This document shows positions 11,769 through 23,354 of a stretch of DNA of 64,000 bases, one piece after another. The notes under the pieces are model-generated. The model was not told the origin of the DNA. It ran no database searches and saw nothing but the letters and a program-made list of their open reading frames with translations. Source of the stretch: Gnetum montanum (Eukaryota; Streptophyta; Gnetopsida; Gnetales; Gnetaceae); NCBI GenBank assembly GCA_015680685.1, contig MNCI01015903.1, positions 89,944 through 153,943 of the forward strand, in the 5' to 3' direction. Numbering within the stretch: position 1 is the stretch's first letter; every line of letters begins with the position of its first letter. The position numbers and the translations under genes were made by a program.

Positions 11769-12188
11769 TCCGGGAGGAGCTGCATTAGGAGGAGGCAGCT
11801 CGTCAGGCCTAGGAGGCGGAGGCCCGGGAGGAGCAGGAGTGCCTACAGGAGGAAGAAGAGCAACGACAACGGCAACTCGACCGGGCACATCAACACAGTG
11901 CCCTCCAATGGCTCAGGGGGGGGGGGGCGCTGCCCATATAGCATTTTGGGCATTAGCTGTGAGAGCTCCTGGGGGGAGCTCAGATGACACGTCAGACACA
12001 CGTCCGCAAGATTCCACCCTGATGCGGGGGACTCTTCGGAAGACCAGAGCAGGAGAGAGGCTCTTATGCAGGGCTTCCAACAAGTCGTGAACTTCGTGGA
12101 CACTGAGGAGCATCGTGCCACCCTAGACCTACTTCATGAGCTGGAATGGCCTCGGTGTACCTGTCGCCACCTGCCGACTCGCCCCTAG
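11769..12188 (+). pseudogene. Open-frame remnant in the retroposed insert, product unknown
   Basis: Reading from 11,769 in frame gives an arginine-rich start, a glycine run at the G homopolymer (11,922-11,935), one TGA at 11,985-11,987 and a stop at 12,186-12,188. After the TGA the stretch is well behaved, with HTSARFHPDAGDSSEDQSRR, then EALMQGFQQVVNFVDTEEHR and a C-x-C near the end. Length changes in the G run could shift the upstream frame. I recognise no family and see none of the usual LINE reverse-transcriptase motifs. The open stretches on the opposite strand are shadows. Confidence 0.4.
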
Positions 12189-12240
12189 CTCCCCCCCTGT
12201 CGCTGCCCCCCCCTTTCTTGGTTTCGTCTCGTCTACCCAT

Positions 12241-12375
12241 TTTGTTGGGGTTGGGGGTGTGCTCCCCCCCTTTGTTGGGGGTATGCCCCCCCTTCCCCCC
12301 CCCCACTCTCTCTCTTTTGTTGTTGGGGGTTGCGCTCCCCCCCGGTGGTTGGGGGTGCGGCCCCCCTTGTTGGGG
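12241..12375 (+). repeat. G-run / C-run mini-hairpin repeats
   Basis: Four or five imperfect units occur in a row, each made of T-T-G-T-T then a G run, two to five bases (TATG, TGTGCT, TTGCGCT), then a C run. Each unit can fold back as a G/C stem, and the G runs could also form quadruplexes. The repeats lie in the presumed 3' untranslated part of the retroposed insert. Confidence 0.6.
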
Positions 12376-12569
12376 ATTTTTGAGGTCTATGAGGTTTTTG
12401 TGGTTCGGTGGTTAAGCTCGGTGTCCCCCGAGTTTTGAATTTTTGTGGGTATCCGGGCCCCCCCCCTCAGTGTGGGCCATCCCTGATGTCCCCCCCTCTT
12501 TTGTAATTGTATACTCGTGTACCATAACTTTTAGTAATACAAACCCGAACATTCTCTCTCTCAAAAAAA

Positions 12570-12584
12570 AAACAAATAACTATA
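12570..12584. repeat. Target-site duplication, right copy
   Basis: AAACAAATAACTATA directly follows the A tail. Its first three A residues cannot be separated from the tail, so the duplication may be 12-15 bp. Confidence 0.85.
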
Positions 12585-14639
12585 ATTGAGGTAAGATGGG
12601 AAAGGATTATCATGATCAAAACTTAAAGCTCATAGAGTTGAAAATCACATAAGTAAAAGATCAATTGAGTGATTTATGCTATGAAAACACCACCATCATT
12701 AGGGGATAATCTTGAGCTCACTCACTTATAATGCCAAGTTATCAAGGATTCAAAAGTGGATCCTTCCCATAGAAAGTAGTTATATTCCTTGCCCTTGTGA
12801 GACTTGTTGATGGGACATCCATGGATTTCTAACAACTAGTGAGACATCAACATCAAACATGAGTCCATCCTCTTGGATGGCCAAATATCATCCTCTTCTT
12901 TTTGTGAGCAACTTATTATCACACACACCAATACATATAGTGGAAAGAATGAGATGGAGAATGATTGATTGAAAAGAGAGATAAGGTAAATGTGCAACAT
13001 CATTGGATCCCTAGCCAAGCATTCAATTAGATCATGGGAGCATATGTTCATGTCCTAAATTCTATGAATGATTTACAATTTCATTCCTTTACTCTTACTT
13101 GTCTAGATACTAGGGATAGACCTCAAAGTCCTTATTGCACTTGAAAAATTCAATCACAGGAAAATCAAGGATCCTAGGCATGAAATAGCTTTAGCCTTGG
13201 ATCTCAAGGGCCTCCAAGCAAGAGGATCCAAGGCATCCTAGATGATCTTGTTGATCACATGAGGACTTGAAAAGTGTAAATGGGGAAAATGAATGGTAAA
13301 ATGATGTAGATCTGATTTAAAATGAATGAACAAAATAAAAACTATACTATAAAATTTATTGCATTGCAAATATTGAAAATAAATAGAGTTCAAGATGTGT
13401 ACAAATAGTGCCTGAAAGCACAAGGGATTCACTTTGATGGAGTTTGAAGCCTATTGAAGTTGGTAGTTTGCACACCACGGTCAGCTCCACAGTTTAGGTA
13501 CTTTCCAAATCCTAAAACTAAAACACCTTACTATTTCCTTGCATAGATCTTTAGCATTGATCATAGGAAGGTAAGGTGTATGAATGATTTTCAAGTAATA
13601 GGAGGTACCATGTTGGAAGTCTTTGTGCTCAAGTGGTAGAGTGTTGCTTCAAAAACCTCACACAAGCCTCAAGATTACAAGTGGTTAGAATGGTTGAAAG
13701 TTCCATATTGAAGAATGACCAAAAGCTTTGTGTCTCTCCAAATTCAAAAGGTAAGAAATTCAAAAGTGTGGAACCCTTTCAAAGTATTTGAAGTTGGCTT
13801 ATATTGGTTATATGGCTGCTGAATTTTAGCTGTAAAATTTTGCCATGATTATTGATAGATTGGTGTCAAGTGTAGGTGTGGCAGGTGTTTAATTCTAGTG
13901 TAGCTACTATTTCTTATAAGTTTTGACATCCCAAGGTACTAAAACCATGATGGTTATCAAAAATAGTAAATGGACTTTTCATGCACCCACGCTAGTCTTT
14001 TAGTAACAACACTTGAGTTGTAGGAGCAATGTTGAGATTCGTTCAAAATGGAAATTCTAACCATTCCAACGTTGACCTTGATGTAGCAATGATGGACTTA
14101 TGCTAAATACATTGGCCATAGTTGGGAGAATGAAAGCCAAACCCCCAACACTAGGCATAGGTGCTTCCAATGCAATAAGGGTCATACCCCCCACAAAACC
14201 AATGAAAATGCTAATTTTGGTAGTCTAAAAGGTATTTTAACTTTTCCAAGCCCAAATATGGACATGGTAGGACTTTTTCCACTTGGGAAGTGAGGATATA
14301 ATAACTTATAAAGTATTTTTCAGCTCCAAAAGTTAAAGTATGTGAAATTGCATCTCATGGATTACAATCTTTACATTTTACATTAAAATTTGAGCCTTGG
14401 GTTTTATGATGAAGGCTTACAAATTGCAACTTGGGATTTATTGGTGGTATTTCATTGGTCCCTCTTTGTTGATGTTTGGAGGATTGACCCAAGAAACATT
14501 GACAAAGAATACAAAATACCACTGCAGGTCCATCGCCAACATTTCCTCTCCACACTTGACTTAGTAGTGTTGAACTATGCTAAAGAGTGCATGTGATGAT
14601 GGGATAAGTATTATGAGGAGATGATATAGGTTAAAGGCT
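12585..14639. other. Spacer, no gene recognised; may include LTR of the minus-strand Tat copy
   Basis: By position this is downstream of the minus-strand Tat polymerase and its 3' region, so it may hold that element's 3' LTR. I found no matching second LTR in the window and no clear TG...CA borders. Open stretches up to 68 codons show no motif. Confidence 0.35.
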
Positions 14640-15505
14640 ATGTTTGGTCATGAGGAAGTGGTCATGAGGTTAACAATGAGTTTTAAATGTTGACATCATG
14701 GCTACAATTATGGAAATGACATGTTGGCTAATTGATGTAGTCTTTGTGCTTTGTGCGTTGAAGTGTTGGTTCCTTGACAATGTTTTTGAGGGATTGACAC
14801 TTCGATCTAAGGTTTCTTTGGCCATTAGGATCTTCCTTTTATGTGTTTGGATCATTGATCTATCTTTTCATCTTCATTGGTCTTTTGGTTTTTTGGAAAT
14901 TTTCTTTTCTCTTTTCTTTTTCTTGGGTAAAACCTTCATTAGGTTTCATTACCAAGGCCAGGTTTGATTTGGTTTTCCCACTAAATATGATGTGTTACAT
15001 TCAATGGACTTGTCGGTGGAGCATGACAAAGGAAAAATGGCCACAAGACATGAGTGTCAAACATAGGTCATCACTATTTGTCAATGTGAAGAAGGTTATA
15101 ATTAGGCTATAGGGTTGGGCTCAAGTAGTGGTGATGGAAATGATGTGAAATAGGAACTTTTGGTATGGCAGGACAAGCTACCTAAGTCTCATGCATCAAG
15201 GTGACAAGCAACTTGCTACTGTGACGAGTTGCACCTTTGCTATGACTTTAAACTTCATCATGGAAGCATAACTTCAAGAGGATAAGAAAAAAAGCCAGAG
15301 AAATCATGTTGTTACATGATAATGCATAATTACACACAAGAAAATTAGCAAACCAAGTCACCATAGGTTGCTATTGTTATAAAGATTTACAGTTCATTTA
15401 TTGTGCTGAACATAGAGATATAGAGAAACGTCATCTAGGATCACAAGTCATTAGTTTTGATGTCATTTAAGTCAACTTGTTGATTTGTACTTGTAAAGAA
15501 AATTG
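14640..15505 (-). repeat. Conserved 3' non-coding region of a Tat-like (family B) element
   Basis: This follows the integrase stop at 15,506 on the minus strand. Read in that direction it aligns with 63,177-64,000. Shared blocks (plus-strand orientation here) include GAGTGTCAAACATAGGT near 15,052, GGGTTGGGCTCAAG near 15,112, GAGTTGCACCTTTGC near 15,225 and GGTTAACAATGAGTTT near 14,668. Two independent copies keep the same non-coding sequence, so it belongs to the element. Confidence 0.7.
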
Positions 15506-18310
15506 CGTTAGGAATAATAAGGCTTGAGATAGGAATGATTAACTAAGTTGGCCAATTCATTCCCATCCATATTTGCTATTTTGAAGGCTCCATTGCTATA
15601 GGATTTGGCAACCAAGAAATTCCCCTCCTAGTTGGCTGAGAACTTATCTGCATGCTCATAAAAAACCTTGAGGAATAGGTATCCCTCCTTGATCTTTCAA
15701 TTATTTATGTCATGATGATGCTATTATCTCTACCTCTCCTAGTATTGTTTGATGTGAGCAAGCATTCGTACCCTTTGATTCTCCACCAAATCTAGGTTAA
15801 TGATACTTATCTCCTTATTCTATTCATCATTGATGAAGTCTAATAAGGCTACTCTTAGTAAAGAAAGTTGCAATTCAAGAGGCAAAATAGCTACAGAACC
15901 ATACACTAAGCTATATGGGGTTACACTAGCTATGGTTTGAAAGGTAGTTCGTTAAGCCTAAAGTGCATTGACAAGTTGTTCTTGCCACATGCATTTGCTA
16001 TTATTCAACATCTTTTTTTAGCAAGTTTATGATGTTCTTATTGCTAGCTTTAGCTTGTTCATTGGATTGAGGGTAGTAAGGTGATGAAAAGGAATGCTTA
16101 ATACCTAGGTCATGATAAAAGGCTTTTGTTTTTGAGCTACTAAATTATTGTCCATTATCTATGAATATGGTCAAGGGTATGCCAAAATGGACTATAATGT
16201 TATCAAGTATGAATCTACATACTTGTTGAGATGTTGTTTTCCTTTGGAGAATAGCTTCAACCGACTTTGTGAAGTATTCACTTATAGTTATGCCTCATGG
16301 AAGACTTAGGTGTTATAGGTCCAATGATGTTTAATCCCCACCACTAAAATGACCAAGTTATCTAAGTCATGTGTAACTCAAATAGTGGAAAATGTATTAG
16401 GTTACTGTGCCATTAATAGGTTTCATAAGTTTTAGCCTTCTATAGGCAGTCACTTTCCATATAGGGCTAGTAATATCCTAGTTTCCTAATTTTAGCGGCC
16501 ATGACTCTAGGTCTTATATGTCCCCCACATACACCTTCATGAACTTGCTCAAGGACTATGCATGCTTTAGTTTTTCCCAAGCACACTAACAATATGGCAT
16601 CATAGGACCAATGACATAATGTGTTATCACCTATAATGACGTACTATTTTGATCTTTTATGTATAACATCCTTTTGAGAAGTATTCAAGCCTTGTGAAGA
16701 CTCATCATGCATTAGGTAGAGCTTGATATCATCATACCATTCTTTTGGAGGAATAGTATGAACCGTGGATATGGAGTTGTCCTTAGCATTCTACATGATG
16801 GAAATAGCACAGTTCATAGTTACGAAAGGTAACTTGCTAAACACATTGGGTGTCACACTTAGGTCTAAGATCACAAGGGCATCAGCTAATGTATTCTTAG
16901 TTTGGGGTATATGTTGGATGTCTATGTTTATAAATTGTTACATCAATTTCTTACCTAGGTCCATACACTTGCAAATGTTTGGATTTACATGCATAAACCT
17001 TTGTTACTTGGTTAACCACTAGTTGTGAATCACCTTTTATCATTAGGCATTTGATTCCTTGGTCACAAGCTACCATCATTTCCTTGATCAATCCTTCATA
17101 CTTTGCCACATTGTTGGTACATGGGAATTAAAAATGGTAAGCAAAGGGTTGGATTTCACCAAGCAGTGATGTTATGATGGCAGCATCACTATTCTCATGG
17201 CTAGTTGAAGCTCTATCAAGGTGTATAATTACCTTATAGCCCTTGGATACTTCACTAACAATGTTGAGATGTTCATCCAAGAACTAAGGGTCAATGGTTG
17301 CATGGTCTTCTACTTGGAAGATAGTAGTAAGTTATTTAACTATAGCTTGACCTTTGGTTGAGGCTTGAAAGATGTAATGCAAGTCAAACTTTGTTGTTAT
17401 GGCTTTTCAATGGGCTATACAACTACTCTCATAGATATTGGTTGTTATGGATCTAAGTACATTATCCTTGTAAATGTCATTGACTTGGCTCCTAAAGAGG
17501 TAGTGTCTTCACTTCTTCAATAAGAAGACTAAAGTTAGATAATTCTTCTCCACTTTAGTGTATTAGGTCTCATAGGTAATTAATGCATGGCTTAGGTAGT
17601 ATATAGGCAACTCTACTCCATTGTCTCATTTTTGATAGAGTAGAGAGGCATTAGACATGTCAGAGATAACAAGGTAGGTGAAAAAGGGTTTATCCTTTTG
17701 TGGTGGATAGACCATTGGTAGTTGTGCCAACTCTTTCTTAAGGTTTTCAAAGGCTTCTTAGCATTAAGCCATCCACTCATAGTAGACTCATTTCTTAAGT
17801 AAGTGTTGCATGGGTTGTAATTGATCTATATGTTTGGCAATGAACCTACGGATAAGTTGTAATCAACCTTGTAATCCCTGAAGCTCCTTAAGGTTAGTCA
17901 ATGCTACCAAGTTGGATATGGCCTTAACCTTATCAAGATCGACACATATTCTTACTTTGGACACTACCAAGCCAAGCATATTATTGATTTTGATACTAAA
18001 TACATAGTTCTTGGGATTAAGCCGAAGCTCATACTTAACACATCATTTAAGCATAAGGTTAAGATCATGTGCATGGTCGTTGGCCATTTTGGACTTAACG
18101 ACCATATCATCTACGTAGCCATTGAGCAATCCTAGCATGTAATCAATAAAGATATATGTCATGGATTGTTGATAAGTTGACCTTGTATTCTTTAGACTAA
18201 AGGAAATCATAGTGTATTAAAAGGTTCTCTAAGGGGTCATGAAGGTTGTCCAATGTTGATGCTTTGGTTATATTCTAATTTGGTTGTATCTCAAGAATCC
18301 ATCCATGACA
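15506..18310 (-). pseudogene. pol: Tat/Ogre-like polymerase, minus-strand copy (RT, RNase H, archaeal-like RNase H, integrase)
   Basis: Read from 18,310 downwards. Reverse transcriptase is truncated at its start and begins FLRYNQI; its active site LNGYVDDMVVKS (about 18,100-18,140) keeps both aspartates. A thumb and tethered RNase H follow (LKELQGLQG, RRFIAKHIDQLQPMQHLLKK, then FLLKKW-like RHYLF). The added archaeal-like RNase H at about 17,275-16,950 reads VIIHLDRAST, CTNNVAKYEGLI and IKGDSQLVVNQV; the middle catalytic glutamate is now lysine. This extra domain marks the Tat lineage. Integrase reads HEGVCGGHI, YFTKSVEAI, IDNGQ, then YYPQSNEQAKASNK with the last catalytic glutamate also lysine. 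It ends NELANLVNHSYLKPYYS before a stop at 15,506. Many stops. Confidence 0.85.
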
Positions 18311-20435
18311 GTAGTGGAAAAATTCCCAGTTTTGGGAGATGCCATCACCATGGCAATAGTATCCTTACAAGTAACCAAACCCTTATGGATATTATGTTCA
18401 ATAGCCTATATCTCCTTGTGATTCATCCAAATACACCTCCTTCTCTCACCACTACTATCCTCCAAAATATTATAGAGCACCTTATCCAAGAAGTTAGTCT
18501 TGTTTTTCCTTTTCCTTTTTCATATCCCTTAGCAATCCTTGCACCATAAACCACCACACCCTTACCACCTACTCCACCTATGTAGGAAGAAATTCCACCA
18601 CAACCATAGTAGCAAAATACTATTAGGGTAGTAAACTTACAACCAAGCATTCATTCAAGTAATTCTAAACAAAAACCTTGTAAGAGGACATTCTTTAGAA
18701 AAAATAGCCCCAAAAACCCTCGTACATATCCATGGTTGATAATCCTACCTCGTCTACCTCTAAAAGTCCTATCAAATAGCTTTCAAACTAAAAGTCTTCT
18801 AGTGTCCACATCATCATGTTGACCCATATGGTCATCAATTAGATAAAAGCTATCCATCTTCCCAAGAAATGATCTGATCCTGGAAGTCCCCTTATCTATT
18901 TATAGATTACAAAAAAGGATTTGTGTAAGGCTCTATTAGATTCAGATACTAGGATGAACTTAATCTTAAAAGAAATTTACAAGCCTTAGTATCCAACTTC
19001 TCTCAAAAAGAGCAACATCAAATTGGATCTTGCAGATTAATTCATCATTATTCCTTTAGGGCTAGTGAAGGATATTGTAATCATTATCTCTAGATGGTCA
19101 TATCCTATAGGTATGCTTGTAATCCATGTGGATAACTATAGGGTGAATTCTCGAGCATTATTAGAAGGGCTTGGCTAAGTACCATGGACATTAGAAATTA
19201 GAGATCTTTCCTTGAAAATCTCCAAGGAAAATAAATTTGATAAAGTGGAGAAAAGGAGGGTTCTATGCATCTCATACAATAGCATAGGGTGCCATTACAT
19301 GTGAAAAATATGGATATTCAAAGGTTCCTTTATCCAATCATGCATCTAGTATGTCAAAATAGTAGTCATTCAAAAGTGCCTTTATGCAACAACCATGAAA
19401 CAAGCAGGCACCCTATGACTGACATCAAAATATCAAGTTGAATCCACAATATGCATGGAATGATTGGAGAGCCTTATACGTTTCTCCATTAAGAATATTG
19501 ATAAAATGGAGAAGCTTCATAGTCAACTCTCCCACATGAAAAATGAAATGGAGTGGAGAGAGTTGGAAATCCTAGATCACTTTAAGCAAGAGCCCTTTGA
19601 ACTGAAAACTTTACCAAAAACTCTAGAATATGCTTTCCTTAATAATGGTACGCTGATAATCATTAATGGCAACCTTGCTTACAATCAAAAGAAGTAGTTG
19701 CTAACGGTAGTAAACAAATGACCAACAACCTTTATCTAGTCATATCATAAACTAATAGGAATAGATCCATAGATATGTCAGCATCTACATAGACTCTTCC
19801 ATCAGGCCAGAGAGGCAACCATAGAGAAGGTTGAATACAAAACTTAAGCAAGTTATTAAGGAAGAAGGAGAACAAGTTTGTGCCAATGGCTTATTACGAT
19901 GTTGCAGGCCCAATCCTAATCAACTATGAATCCTACAAGATGCTTATGAAGGTCCTTGTGAGGACCATTATGTAGGGAGGAGAATGGCTATGAAAATCCT
20001 TAGGGTAGGATACTTTTGGATAGAAATCTTTAGGGATGCCCATCATTTTTTTCATTCATGTGAGCACTACCAAAGAGATGGAGGAATGGCCATACAAATG
20101 GAGGGGGCCCACTAGTGGATCCAACCACTAGAGCCTTCCAACCTCTGGGATATTGACTTCATGGAACCCAACAATCCCATGTCCAATGAAAATACATATA
20201 TTATCATAGTGGTTGACTACTACACTAAGTGGGTTGAAGCTATAGTTGTCATCAATTGTTCATCCTCCATCATAGTACGGTTTGTTCAACATAATGTGGT
20301 AAATAGATTTGGTGTGCCTAGGGCACTTATTTTGAATAATGGAACTCAATTTATAGGTGCTACGTTTTGGAAACTAATGCAACGCTTAGTTGTGCAAGAT
20401 AAATTAACAAATCCCTATCACCTTAAAAAGCTAGC
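18311..20435 (+). pseudogene. Athila-like copy C2 with internal deletion (gag end, protease, linker joined to integrase)
   Basis: It starts inside the gag C-terminus (18,325-18,470, matching the C4 gag around HGNSILTS / QGNNTLTS). Protease is at about 18,890-19,010 (SPLIYL, then CKALLDSDTRMNLIL, with D-S-G changed to D-S-D). A linker at 19,464-19,697 (LKTLPKTLEYAFLNNGT) is typical of Athila before the reverse transcriptase. Near 19,840-19,870 the frame reads KLKQVIKEEGEQV, the very start of the reverse transcriptase, and then jumps to integrase (LLRCCRPNPNQ, ILQDAYEGPCEDHYVG). Palm, thumb and RNase H are gone. In the zinc finger the first His and the last Cys are Tyr. The core (20,150-20,430) keeps WDIDF but has LNNG for S-D-N/G-G. 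Integrase breaks off at 20,435. Confidence 0.8.
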
Positions 20436-21780
20436 CTAAATCTAGTGCTATATTACCCTCATTATAGAAGTGTTACCTTGTCTATGACTAACTCACAAGT
20501 TTTATCCATGGAGGAATGGTCCAAAGCCAAAAAAATCATCAAGACATAAAATAATTAGGATCAAATCCAATCAAATCCTATGCTTAAAACTGTCACTCAT
20601 AAGTAAAATCATAAGTCATCATCCTAACTTCTAATCTTAAATTCAAGAGTGAAAAATAATGATTAAATTAAATTAAAATCATAAATTAAAAACATGAACT
20701 ATGAAGATCACAAGGGAGGTACCACCCAAAGTATGATCCAGCCTCTATTTCAACAGTGCAACAAACTTGATAGCTTGCCAGTAGACTCTAATGGTCTTTA
20801 CTTGCCACAAGGCTCAATGAATTTTCACTAGTAATTATTCAAGGAAAATAAAGAACTTTGATTTAAACTTGATGTGAGTTCTTTTATGTGTTGAATCCCA
20901 TCCCATTTATATTGGAAGAGCTTACATCATAATTAGGAAATAGTCATAAAATAGACATATTGATATTTATTGAGGGAATTGATAAGAATGGATACAATCC
21001 TATGATGGTATCAAGCTATATCACACTAGCGATGTTCTTCAATTGTCAATTCATGCTAGCCTATGGTGTAGATTAATATCTCAATTCCATAATGAGTTCT
21101 AGCTTCCTTTTGTATGATGTTATTAATCTTTAGCATAGATGCTATAGAAATTGATATAATTTGGTCAATCCTAGTTGATTTGGATGATGTGGATTGATAT
21201 GGTTGTTCTTTTGAATATGTCAAAATTATCGATCCTAATCGATATCTTTATCGATATTTGTTGATCCTCTGGTACCCTGTAATAACACAAACTCAATAAA
21301 GTAATCAATATTTATTACTTGGCATTAAAGAAATTGATGGAATTCAATATAGTTATATAGTAAAAAATAAAAATTAAATAATTTTTAATACGAAACTGGA
21401 GCATTTGGAGGTTCAACATAGTCCCTTAGGAGCTTTTGATTAGTGCCTAGTCAATAAAGGTGGTAATACTCAAATAAGGAAAGATCCATTCCACATTCTC
21501 ATGTCTATTTATATTAACAAAAATTCTATATACTATTCTCAACAAAATAAAGAAAGCTTTACTAACGAGTGATTAAATAAACAATGCTTGATGAAAATAA
21601 GCTTTTCCTTTAAATAGCAATAACAATCAAATTTTTCATAAGCTTTAAACATTAAACATTCATCTATTTCACAGTCCAACTATAAAAAATAAATTACATA
21701 ACTAAGCAAGATAAAACATGTTCTAACCACAAATTGGCTCAATGGCCCATAAAAACAACAAAAATGAAATTAACTTCTTA
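20436..21780. other. AT-rich spacer, no gene recognised
   Basis: Nothing coding is readable between the broken C2 integrase and the unknown minus-strand frame. Around 21,130-21,270 short ATCGATAT-like motifs recur (TATCGATCCTAATCGATATC and a TCGATATTTG soon after), of the same flavour as 26,315-26,610. This may be old LTR material. Confidence 0.35.
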
Positions 21781-22916
21781 TGAGGCTTAAGACTTTGATC
21801 CTTCTTCTATCTCCATGTATTTCTCGAAGTGAGAGGATTTATCCCCCTCATTGTCATCTCTGATTTGTGGATGAATATTCATCTTAATGTCTGCTACTTG
21901 TTTATCCATTTTAATGAGAGTGGAGCTCACCTTCTCCAACACTGTCAGGATCTCCCACTAGGTAGATTTCACCTCTTTCAACTAGGCTCTTGTCTCCTCA
22001 TAGAATTCTTGAACTTCACTAGCCTTTGGTTCCAACGAAGAACTAGGTCATCAAATTTCTTAAAAAAGGGATTAATCTTGGTGTAGATTTTGAGGGATCA
22101 AGTGAAGGTGTCCTTTTTTAACATAGTAAGGTGCACATTCATGCCCATTTGAGGTTTTGACATCCCTAACTTCGTTAAAATAGCTTAAATAAGGAAAGGA
22201 AAGTAAAGGTTGAGTGCATCATCATTATAGTGACACACCATGTACTTGATTGGTAGGTACATAAAATTTGCCTCCTCATCGAACTTCAAAGCCTTCATCA
22301 GTCAAAGAGTTGGGGTCTAGGCATATGTGGTGTGTGTGGATGGCAGGACATTCGTAATGATCATCCTAGCCATCACATAGTGCTTGGGCCATAAGCTCAC
22401 ATAGTGTAGCCCCTAGGTTTGCAACTTGCCAAAGTCTAATTCTTTGATAAGGAAATGGAAGAGATCATAATTTTCTTCTATATTAGCTTTGGACCTGAAG
22501 ATGTTCTTTCCCCTAGTTGAAAGATTGAACCACTCTTGAGGTTGCATTACAATGACCTTCACACTACTTTTCCTCACTGAGAAAACCAAGTTACATTCAG
22601 GAGGGTTCACCTTGGTTAGATGCAACTGTAGGTTATTGTAAAAATCCAAGACCTCCTCTTGGTAGAGCCAATTAATGGGGGATCAAATAAATGCTCCACA
22701 TCCCATTGTCTCAAGGTGCTACTTCATAGCCACATTGGTGTAGTCAAACCACTCAATGTAGTCTACCTCTTGGTGGTAGGGAGCAATCTTTAACATTTTG
22801 TTTCTAGGAGCCCAAAAAATGATAAGAAATTTGAACATGTAGAAATTTTCATCAATTTTCTCACTAAATCCCATTCTTACCTTTTCTTGTTGATTTGTGG
22901 TAGATGACTCTATCAT
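21781..22916 (-). pseudogene. Uncharacterised long reading frame (U1), unknown product
   Basis: From ATG at 22,916 (MIESSTTNQQEKVRMGF) the minus strand stays in essentially one frame for about 380 codons with roughly a dozen stops, far better than random for such AT-rich DNA. It includes open pieces of 65 and 78 codons. Visible stretches are VDYIEWFDYTNVAMK, EEVLDFYNNLQLHLTK, VMQPQEWFNLSTRGKNIF, NYDLFHFLIKELDFGK and PKHYVMARMIITNVLPSTHT. None of the gag, protease or polymerase motifs is present. The layout (short strand-rich block, W-x-x-F, then a helix-rich block with a basic W/PK...MARMI stretch) reminds me of the extra proteins carried by some plant LTR elements and of plant mobile-domain-type proteins, but I cannot name it. 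It is antisense to C2, the nearest element. Confidence 0.5.
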
Positions 22917-23354
22917 TTATACTATTGCTTATGCATGAAAATAACTAAAAGGTCAAAAATGTCATTATCCAACCATAGAAACATGAAAAAGAGTATTAAC
23001 TAGGAAGGATAGGCTTATCAAGCATCAAAAGGATGGTGTTGAGGTGGTGTGGATCCCTAATTATTTGGCCATTGTCCTTGAAGGGATTGAAGAAGTAGAA
23101 AAGTCTTGGTGAAATGAGTCTTAGTTAAGAGCAAAAGATGCCCAATAGTGCAATATAGTTTTGCAAGGATAAGATCTATCCCCATGGGTGGTGGATTTAT
23201 ATTATAAGTCCACCACCTTACTATTACCTTTTTTTTTCTTTGTTTTTTCATCGTATTTATCTTCATCGAAGAATTGATCTTATTCTATATTAATCAAGTT
23301 GAACTTCATCGCAATTGTGACCAAAATCGATATGATCATTCTTAAGACTCTTAG

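Larger units (their letters stand above)
11769..12569 (+). mobile_element. GC-rich retroposed insertion (truncated LINE-like or processed transcript)
   Basis: This 0.8-kb block is strikingly GC-rich inside AT-rich DNA and ends in a run of A. It is bracketed by a perfect 15-bp direct repeat, AAACAAATAACTATA (11,754-11,768 and 12,570-12,584). Long variable target duplications plus a 3' poly(A) tail are the hallmarks of target-primed reverse transcription by LINE machinery. The tail region (a GTAATTGTATACTCGTG block, then GTAATACAAACC and a CT run) looks like a polyadenylated transcript end. The 5' end begins inside an open frame, as usual for truncated copies. I cannot say whether the source is a LINE itself or a host mRNA. 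CpG sites are retained, so the insertion is younger than its surroundings. Confidence 0.8.

Noticed and set aside
11843-12438. Several overlapping frames on both strands in the GC-rich insert
   Set aside because: High GC removes stops in all frames; only the frame ending at 12,188 has a balanced composition, and even that is unidentified.
13620-13700. tRNA-like A-box (GTGCTCAAGTGGTAGAG) suggesting a SINE
   Set aside because: A fair A-box match, but no B-box (GGTTCGAATCC-like) at the right distance, no A tail and no target duplication that I could find.
14698-15112. Two 89-codon plus-strand frames rich in Phe and Leu
   Set aside because: They lie antisense in the conserved non-coding tail of a Tat element and are not conserved in the second copy.
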